Assembly (NCBI GenBank): GCA_963575745.1
Contig: CAUYUJ010016353.1
Span: 169,501 to 233,500 of the forward strand
Direction of reading: 5' to 3'
Origin: Prorocentrum cordatum
Taxonomy: Eukaryota > Sar > Dinophyceae > Prorocentrales > Prorocentraceae
DNA length: 64,000 nt
In this document: positions 45,500 to 54,400 of the stretch, piece by piece
Position numbering within the stretch: position 1 is the first letter of the stretch
Layout: the number at the start of each line of letters is the position of its first letter
Position numbers and translations under genes: made by a program
The notes under the pieces: generated by a model
Seen by the model: the letters and a program-made list of their open reading frames with translations, nothing else
Told to the model about the DNA's origin: nothing
Database searches by the model: none

Positions 45500-48400
45500 C
45501 GGAGAGTGACACCCCCCTCGACGAGGTCGGCACCTGCCCGCGCAAGTGCGACCGCGAGGCCTTCTGCTCGTGGGACAGCTGGAGCGCCAGCGGCGGCGCG
45601 CGCACGCTCTGCGTCGTCATCTCCGTCGCCGCCGCCGCCGCCGTCGTCGCCGCCGCCGTCTTCGTCACCGTCTTCGTCTTGGTCTTCGTCGTTAGCTTCG
45701 TCGTCGTCTTCGTCGCCGCTTTCGTCGACGTCGTCTTCGTCGCCGTCGCCGTCGCCGCCTGCATCGTCCTCGTCCTCGGCGTTGTCGTCATCACCTCCGT
45801 CGCCGCCGCTGCTGTCTTCGCCGCCGCCTTCCTCCTTGTCTCAGTCGGCGCTTCCCTCCGCGCCCTCGTACCCACGTCGTGCCCTGGGAGTGCGGCCGCT
45901 GCCCGAGACTCCCTGGCGAGTCGTGGGCTAGGAGCGCCCTCCGGGACTGCTCTGCCGAGCTGCGCTGACCCCGAGCTTACGAGGACCCGCCAGAAGGAAG
46001 CTCAACCGAGCCTCAAGTCGTTCACCTCCGGTCGTGCTAGGCCTTGGCATAGCTCGGACGTGTGCATTTTTCCTTCGGCGAGGACCATCGAGGAGCATCC
46101 TTGATCATCTGGCGAGAAGACCACGCACGAAACCGAAAAAAACACAGGAAATGGACGTCCGAGCGATGGCCAGAGGCGCGCCCGTCCCGCCGCGCTGCGT
46201 GTTCGAGAGCCGAAAAGGGCAGTGGACGCTGTCGGAGCGCCGCGCCCCCGGCGAGAAGCTAAGACATGAGTCGTCCACCTCCGCCCTCGCGCTCCCCAGC
46301 GTCCCCTCCTTCTCTCCTCCCCTTCCGGACCCCCTCGACGCTGTGCTGCTGTCGCAGCGTGGGCCCGTGGGGAGGTCTCGACCTGCGTAGGTCCTGGGAC
46401 CGTCTTGTCAGCCGATGTCGTCACCCGCCCGATAAGTTGGGGTCACCAGGTTTCAAGAGCGACGAAAGTCGGCGGCGAGCGAGGCGGGGAAGTGAGAAGG
46501 AGAAGGTCCTCTCAGAAGGCGGGCGGGCTTCTCAGAAGCCCTCGCGCCTTCTGAGAAGTTTTCCGCGCCTTCGGGGAAGGCTCAGAACACTTCTCCGAAG
46601 GCCGGGGGACTTCCGAGCCTTCTGAGAAGGCCTTCCCCTCCTCATTTTTTCCCCTCCTCGCTCGCCGCCCAGCCAGGCTGCGAGAGCGACGAGCAAAAAC
46701 GACCCGCCCGCCCGCCGTGCACGCTGCGCCGCCAGGCCCCAAGACCCCCGACTGTCCCTGGTGCCCCGCCCCCCGTCCCCGATGGGCGGCGACGACGGGC
46801 CCGCGAGGACAGGGCCACACGAGGCGGCAGACGTGCGGAGCGGGCACCACAGCAGTCGGGTCTGGTTGGTGGGCCGACCCTGCCGCGCCGAGGGTGCCCT
46901 CGTGCCCCATGTGCTCCGCGACCCACGCTTGCGGCATTCCTGTGGCAGTGTGGCCCTCGGGAGGGCCTCGTGTCCTCTCGCGTGCCCTCTCCAATCGGGC
47001 TCGACTGTGACCTGTTTGCGTAACTGACGCCATGGCAGACATGGCTCACACGCGCACACGGATCACATCACTACAGCGCCTAAGGCCATGCAACGAGCAG
47101 GCTCTACATGCGCACAGCACGGATCATTGCCATGGGCAGGGTGCAGCGATACATGTTCACATGAGCCAGAGGAGCTAGACAAACGACCATGCACATAGAC
47201 AGCGTATGCTTGACACACATAAGTGGCATATGTACGTAACATAACCCAATACAAAAAAACACAAGCACATACACACACACGCACACACACGCAGTTCGGC
47301 GGCGAGCCAGGGAGGGAAGCGAGAAGGAGAAGGTTCTCTCAGAAGGCGGGCGGGCTTCTCAGAAGCCCTCGCGCCTTTGAGACATGTTCTGTGCCTTCGA
47401 GGACGACTTAGGAAACTTCTCATAAGGCCAGGGGACTTCCGAGTTTCCCAAGAAGGCCCCGCCCCTTCTCACTCCCCCCCGGGCCCGCCGCCGAGCAGCC
47501 CGTTAGAGAAAGAGGGGCAGACGTGCATGCGTACGAAATGCCCAGGCGTAGAGCACAGCCCCAGGGCACATGCGCGATGCGCATGCGCGCAGAAAGTACC
47601 TTCACAAACTGGGAGAGGCCTGGCACGGGCCGCAGACGTCCGAACGCATCCCCCCTCGGCCCTTGGTGCCCGAGGGGCGCGGCGGGAAGTATGCCATCTG
47701 TAAGAAACACGAATGGAGGAGGTGGTGGAAAGTTTTGCTGCCGCCTCAGACTCCTCCTCCTACCCCTTCTCCTTCTCCTCCTCCCCCTCCTCCTCCTCCT
47801 CCTCCTCCTCCTCCCCCTCCTCCTCCTCCTCCTCTCCTCCTCCTCCACCTCCTCCTCCTCCTCCTCCTCCTCGTCCTCCTCCTCCTCCCCGTAGCCATTT
47901 TGGCTCAAGACCCATGAGTGGGCGGGCTGAGCCCGCATTGGCTTTCACGGATACCGCCAGTCCGCGGCTGTGCCAGGGCGCTTGCGCCCGACATCTGCTT
48001 TCGCCTGTACCGAGGGGTTGGGCTCCCTCCCAGAAGTGTGAGACGCGGGCGCCAGCATGGCGCCAGGGCCGCCGCCGTCCGCCCCTGCGGTGCTCCGCGG
48101 GCCGCGGCGGCCCACTTGGGCATGCGGGCGGTGCTCAGCCTCGGCGAACTGGGCATCGCGCATCCGCTGTCAGTGTGGGAATGAAGCGCCGTTACGTATC
48201 AAGAAGGCTGCTTGGACCGCTCACCAAGAGATCCTTGCCAAAGGTGGCCTCTCAGGTGGGAAAGGACAAGATAGCGGCAAGCAAGAAGACGAAACGAGTA
48301 AGCGTCTGGAGGCCATCGAGAAGCTTCTCCTCGGCAACGGCGCTCCATCTACAAGTGCGGTGCCTCCGAAGGTCTGGCCAACGCCAGGCGAAGGGGCACC

Positions 48401-51400
48401 GCCTTGGAAGCAAGAACCTAAGGCAGATGGCAACAGCATGGACACGGAAGAAGATGATTCTACCAAACGTACGAGGCTATCGAGCCAGATTGCGCAATAT
48501 GAGTCAATCCTCAAGGCGCTTCCTGGCGATGAGTGTGACCAGATCAAGAAGGCTACGAAGGTCAAGTTGGCTGAGCTGCGTGAGCAGCACAAGGCATTGC
48601 GGACTCCTACGCAAGCCCACCGCCGTGCGCAGCAAGATCTGGAAACAGCTAAGTTACACAGTGCGAAGCTGGAGATTGAGATCAACGAGAAGGAGCAGCA
48701 TATCGCCAAGATGCAGGAAGCTTTGGAATCTCGTCGTGCGCAGCTCCAAGCTAAACGTGCTGAGGTTGTTACCCTGGAGGCGGAGTTCAAGCGAACGGCG
48801 GCATTGGTCGGTCATCCTGCCCCAGCAGACGACGACGCCAAAGCTGCCCCCAACTTCGACTTCGATGTCAAGGCCTCGGACGTCAGTGATTGCGATTTGC
48901 AGTCTTTCCTCGGGTCCGAGCTGTGGACTAAGCTGCAGTCGGTGCTCAAGAGCAAGTTCGCTGCTGCTTCCCCTCCAGCTCCTGCTCGCGATGATGGTGA
49001 GTCTAGTGCTGGGGGTGGGGATGAGTCTAGTCCCAGTGAAGCTCCCAAGCGCACCTTCGAGGACCTGCCCGACGAAGATAAGCAGTATCTCTTCGACTCC
49101 GACACTTTCGAGGATTTCAGCACCAAGCTGGGATAGTTTACTAAGCGACAACGACGAGGGTAGCGCGTATGAGATGATGTACAGGGCGATCTCTGGTACC
49201 GATTCAGTCTCATTGTGCGCTGCGAGGAACGCAGAGCCTCTGCCTTCCTCGGAGCCCACCCTACCAAGGTCACAGATGTTTTCTGAAATGGTGGATCTCT
49301 CAGATGCAGTATTACAGCCTGTCGGCACGCATTGTGGCTCGCTAGGTTTCTGCGACTTGCCCGCAATGGGGGTAGCTGAGAGTAGAGGGTACCGACCATC
49401 CACGGATGGCACGCACTGCTCACTCTCTGGACCTCGCGGGTCAACTGCAGGGATCAGTGGCGGGTCGCAGTGCCGACCTTCAGGCTTGGCAGATGGTTTT
49501 GTGGCTGTGAGAGTTTCTGGCGTACCTGTATCGATGACAGGAAAGAGGAAGCCTATACTTACACCACCTTCGCAGAGCACCTACCTGTTTGAATCTTTCA
49601 ATGCAAATGGTGGTCGCAATGCGCTAAGAGACCGGGTGAAACGTTCATGTGCGCATGTTATCCTGGCTCAAGAGATAGGGTATGATGCATCCAATGTCGA
49701 GTCCTTGTACACGTGGGCGCACAATCGTGGATGGAAGTTAGTTGCAGTTCCTGGTGTAGCTACTGGAGGGAACCCTTCAGCTCGAGTAGCGGTGTTTGCA
49801 CGTGCTGAGCTTGGGTTGCGTAAGCCCGAGCCTGGACAACATGTTCTGTACCCACATCGCTTGCAGCATGTGATGGTAGACCTCCCTGGATGGCCAGCTT
49901 ATCATGTGTTGAATGGATATCTCAAGGACCCCATCGGCCCCACGGGCATCAACTCCACTATCTTGGCCAAGCTCGGGCAATGTTTCTCCGACTGTCGTGG
50001 GCCTTGTATTGCTGGATGTGATTGGAATATGTCTGTGGCAGAACTGGAGTCTACTGGATTCCCTCGAACGGCAAAGGTCACCATGGCAGTGCCAACTCAA
50101 GTTACTTGTCGAGCAGGAACGGGATCCACGACTATCGACTACTTCGCCCTAAACGATGTGGCGGTGCGAGGTTTCAGGGGTGTGCAAGCTGAAATGCGAT
50201 GGGCTAAACGACCGCATCGACCTGTGCTGTTGAGTACCGTGGACAATGGATACAGTATTCGTCATTTCGTGTACACTGTGTCGCCATCACTGCCGTCGGC
50301 TCCAGTGATAGGACCTACTGCAGCCCCAGCTGACTGGAGTACTCACCGCGCCCTAGCTGAGGCGTGTCTGGCCATGGCGACGGACGAGACGCAGTCGGTC
50401 GAAGCTGTATGGGTTTTTCTATCACGTGTGTGGTCGAAGTTCGCAGTGACGGCAGCGAAGCAGGTGGCGATCAACACTGGCACGGAGTTGAAAGAGCCTG
50501 GAGTTTTCGGTCGCGACCTGTCTCCCAGGTGGGTTGATGCTACGTATGAGTTAGATGACAATACACACACCAAGTTGATCGCGGAAGGCTGGCAGCGGAT
50601 GACAAACAGTCTTCAGGCGATATTGCAGCTCTATCGTGGGACCAGCAATCTAGATCAGTGTTCTATCGAGATTGACAGTTTTCTCACGGTGCAGTAGCAT
50701 GGTCAAGGGCTGCATGCGCGCCTCGATTTCTCTGTTAGTCAAGCGCGCGATCTTGTCAGTGGCATCCCCATGGACACTGATGCGATTTCCCAGTTCCTAG
50801 ACGAGGTGAATGATGACTTGGAGGCAGCGGTATTAGGCATGAATAAGGTGTCTGCGCAGTTGTGGAGCGAGTGGTGTGCCGAGTCAGTTTCCCGCGGTGC
50901 GCGTGCTCTTCACAGAATCACGAAGGTCAAGGCCATACCGGAGCCAGCTCAGTGTTCAGGGCCAGTCGTCTCAGGCAGTCCAGTGGCGATCGTCGAGAAG
51001 GAAGTGGAGATGTACCAGAAGTTGTGGAAGGCAAGCGGACAAGCACCTTATGCTTGGGTGCCAGATCGGAGCACGTGCCCAGTGATGGGACCCGAAGCTA
51101 TCAGATCGGTGGTGAGAACCTTCCCGACTGGAACGTCAGCTAGTTTCGATCATTTCCACCCTCGGCACGCGCTAATGCTAGACGACAACGCTTTGGAAGT
51201 GCTTAGTACGATTTTTCAACGTTCTGAGGCTATAGGGCTGCTCCCTAAGCAGTTATGTTGGATACAGATGCCGATGTTGGGAAAGCCGTCAGGAGGCAAC
51301 CGTTTGATCATACTGTATGCTGGAGTTTACCGTATCTGGCAGCGCGCTCGCAGATGGATGGTATCAGGCATCAGTCAGCAGCTTTCTCGTAGATATTGGG

Positions 51401-54400
51401 GTGCAGCGAAAGGGCGTTCGGCACTTGGCTGTGCTTGGTTGCAGGTGGCACGAGCTGAGAGCGATCATCACAGCAACCGTCATCACCTCATGTGGGTCAT
51501 AGATTGGTCCAAGTACTACGAGTCCATACCGTTGGATCTGCTGCGAATGAAGTTTCTGAAAGTAGGAGTGCCTGTATGCTGGCTCAAGCTGGTGTATAAC
51601 ACGTGGAGGCCACCGCGTGTCATTCGCTTGGGCAGGCATCATTCTGTCACACCTTTTATTTGCTGTGTGTGGCCTACCTGCGGGCGATGGCTACAATGAT
51701 TTGGCGATCAAGGTGCACGCATATGAAGAGTTCGATGAGTACATATCCAGATAACCTGCGATATATTTTCTTAACTACATAGACGACACGGCTCTCAGCA
51801 ACGGTGCCAAAGATGATGAGATTGCAGTCAAGGTCTCTGTGCACGCTATGGTTGAGTTCCGACGTACTTCTGAGAAGCTCTCGGCTGGTTTCAATTATGA
51901 GAAGATAGGCTTGCTGGCGTCCACCCCGAAGCTCGGCCGCGCGGTGCTCGACGCGCTAGATATGCCGCACCCCATACTCAAGCAGAGCGTCCCCTACCTC
52001 GGCGTCGACGGGGTTGCAGGAGCCAGGCGTGGTGCAGTAGGGGTGAGAGCCAAGCAAGCCAGACGTTTTTCTGGAATGAGATTGCGTCTGAGGAAGGTCA
52101 AGTTTTACAAGAAACGGTTTAAGGGTCGGAAAGAGGCACCATTTTCCCAGATTTGCCGTGCTGGAGTTGCTCCAGCTAGCAGTTTTGGCGCCGAGGTTCC
52201 AGGCCTTAGTCAGGCCGAGTGGGGGTCCCACCAGCGAATGATGTGTAGTGCTGGCGCCCCCTGTCACGGCGGGGTTTCTTTAATTGCGAAGCTGGTGCTT
52301 CTTGGGGACAAGAGCTCTCGTCTCGCGGTGGCCCCTGCGATCCATTGGTGTAGGATGATTTGGACAGCCTCCACTCAGCCCGAGCGAGCACTAGTCAGTA
52401 AGAGTGAGCTGCTTAGGCTCTGGGACTCGGCCCAGCCTCTGCAGGGTGGTCCCTGGAGCTCCTCTCGCGGCCCTATCCGTCGTGCTGTACTAGTGCTCCA
52501 GAGAGCTGGGTGGGAGGTGCCAGGACCTTTGGAGTGGAATGATCACAATGGTTTCACGGTGAAGATAGATCAGACCCCTCCTGCTCTGTTAGCCGAGATG
52601 CTAGAGATCAGTATTCAGCGCCATCATGAACTGACTCTAGCAGCTAAATTAGGCCACCCCCCTGGGCACAGGGCCACCTTGGATCTCGTGCGGGACCGCT
52701 TGGGGCCAAACGCTAAGGGTTTGGGTAGGCACGCCAAGTTTTAGTGAAATGCTGTGGGTGCCCTGGAGTGTGGACCAACGAGAGAGGTCGTTTGGCGGGT
52801 TGCGCTACGGACGGGCGCTGCGAGCGCGGACAGGTCGACACACTCCACCACAGGCTCTACACGTGCATGCGTGAGGATGTCAAAGTAGCTCGAGACGAGT
52901 CGGGTGCCACGCCAGAGCATGTTCAGGCAGCGCTCGAAGGTCCTGATCTCGAGATTTTTACCAGAGGGATTTTTGTGTATCCAGATAGTGAGTTGCCCAA
53001 ACCGAGTACGTCGTCTGAGGTTGAGTTGTTTGATGTTTTGGGCAACCCACTAGACATGGATCCTGAGCAGATTGCAGACCTTTCAAGCGATCAGGTGCCC
53101 CGTCTTGTATCAGACGGATATTGTTCCAAGCCTCCTATCCGTGCGCCCCGGCGAGCAGCATGGGCCATTGGAGTGCTGCCCGACGTTGGAGCGGCACCTG
53201 AGCCAGTTGCTGTTTTACGTGGCGTAGTCCACGGCACTTTTCCGCAGACACCTGCATTGGCTGAGCACGTTGTGATTGCTTTGTGCGGCCAGGTGGCGAA
53301 CAGACCCGCGGTGCTCGGCGCGGATTGCATGTCGGCAATAAAAGTGACACAGCGCAACATTGCTCACCAGTTGGCTGCTTCATCGAAGTTCGCTGGCATT
53401 CGTCTGTTCGCTCAGAGCCTCGAGGGGCAGCAGTGGCTCCAGGAGTTTCGACACGTGAAAGCGCACCGACCACAGGCTGTCATAGATGCGCTGCCAGACG
53501 GCGAGAGGGAGTTTGCTGTTGGCAATTCAGTGGTGGATCATCATGCCAAGAAAGCTTTATTGCAGCATGTCGGTGCAGACCCAGAGTTTCTTGCTTCTGT
53601 CAACCTTGCCCTTGAGAGGGCGAACAATTTCGTCAAGATTGCCACTGCCGTGCTACCTCTATATAAGAACGATCTCAGGTGGCCCCGTCCTCCCCGCGCC
53701 CCGAGGCGCGCGCAAAACAAGCTCCGTGTCGGCTGGCACGACTGGCAGGACGGGGCCGCGGGATTTCAGTGCAGCCGTTGTCTGCGACTAGGTGGGAACG
53801 CTCGATCGCAGCTTGATCTCACTGGTTGTACTGGTGTACCCCCTCTCATAGACAAGCTGCTCAAGGATCCCCAGGGGCACCTTGTCGTCGCGGCTGGGCT
53901 GGCTCGAAATCCTGCCTCGGTCGATGTCGTGTGTGCGATCCCTGAGAAGCAAAGCTATGTGTGTTTAAAGTGTGGAGGGTGGTCCCAGGGCCGTGCTTTA
54001 AAGTTGGCTGGTCCCTGTTTGCCCCCCACCAAGAAGGGCCAGGAAGTTATGAACCGCTTTTTCCAGGGTAAATTTCCTAATCGCAAGTGTGCGGAGTTCC
54101 TGGGTCGCACTGTTCCCCTTGCTCGGCTGGCCCCCAAGAGGCCGTCGGAGAGAGTCCCCAGGAGCCCCGCGGTGTCTGACTCTACGGTGGTTTCTTTTCC
54201 TTCGGCATCAGGGGCCGCTTTTCCCTATGAGGTGCGTATGGCAGCTCTTGTGGAGAGAATTCGTGACAAGGAAGCTGCCTCGCCGAGAGGCTAGTACTCT
54301 GAGCTGAGCTCAGTATTTAGTGCTGTGCACTTTCCCCGCCAGGGCATTTCATTCATTCATTCCTCCTCCTCCTCCTCCTCCTCCCCTTCCTCCTCCTCCT

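Larger units (their letters stand above)
47889..54360 (+). mobile_element. Element 3: full-length non-LTR retrotransposon with spliced leader at its 5' end
   Basis: Runs from the dinoflagellate spliced leader (47889) through a 147-base 5' UTR, ORF1, ORF2 (endonuclease, RT, CCHC, RNase H, Cys motifs; stop at 54294) and a short 3' UTR ending GGGCATTTCATTCATTCATT. (TCC)n lies on both sides. The leader shows that the inserted copy was reverse transcribed from a trans-spliced mRNA and that reverse transcription reached the 5' cap end. Lesions: in-frame TAG at 50695, frameshifts near 51650-51770 and 52740, and the ORF1/ORF2 frame change at 49134. It sits in TSP1 intron e-f on the sense strand. Confidence 0.92.

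Noticed and set aside
46141-46270. Possible further exon (PPRCVFESRKGQWTLSERRA)
   Set aside because: Has one Cys and Trp but no TSP1 spacing and no boundary word shared with neighbours.
47889-47909. Spliced-leader RNA gene
   Set aside because: Downstream sequence lacks the donor GT and Sm-like site of an SL RNA gene and instead leads into a 5' UTR and ORF1.
47713-49119. Upstream half of the 994-codon frame containing the element 3 endonuclease
   Set aside because: It overlaps the TCC tract and the better-supported ORF1 in another frame, and lacks ORF1-like features.
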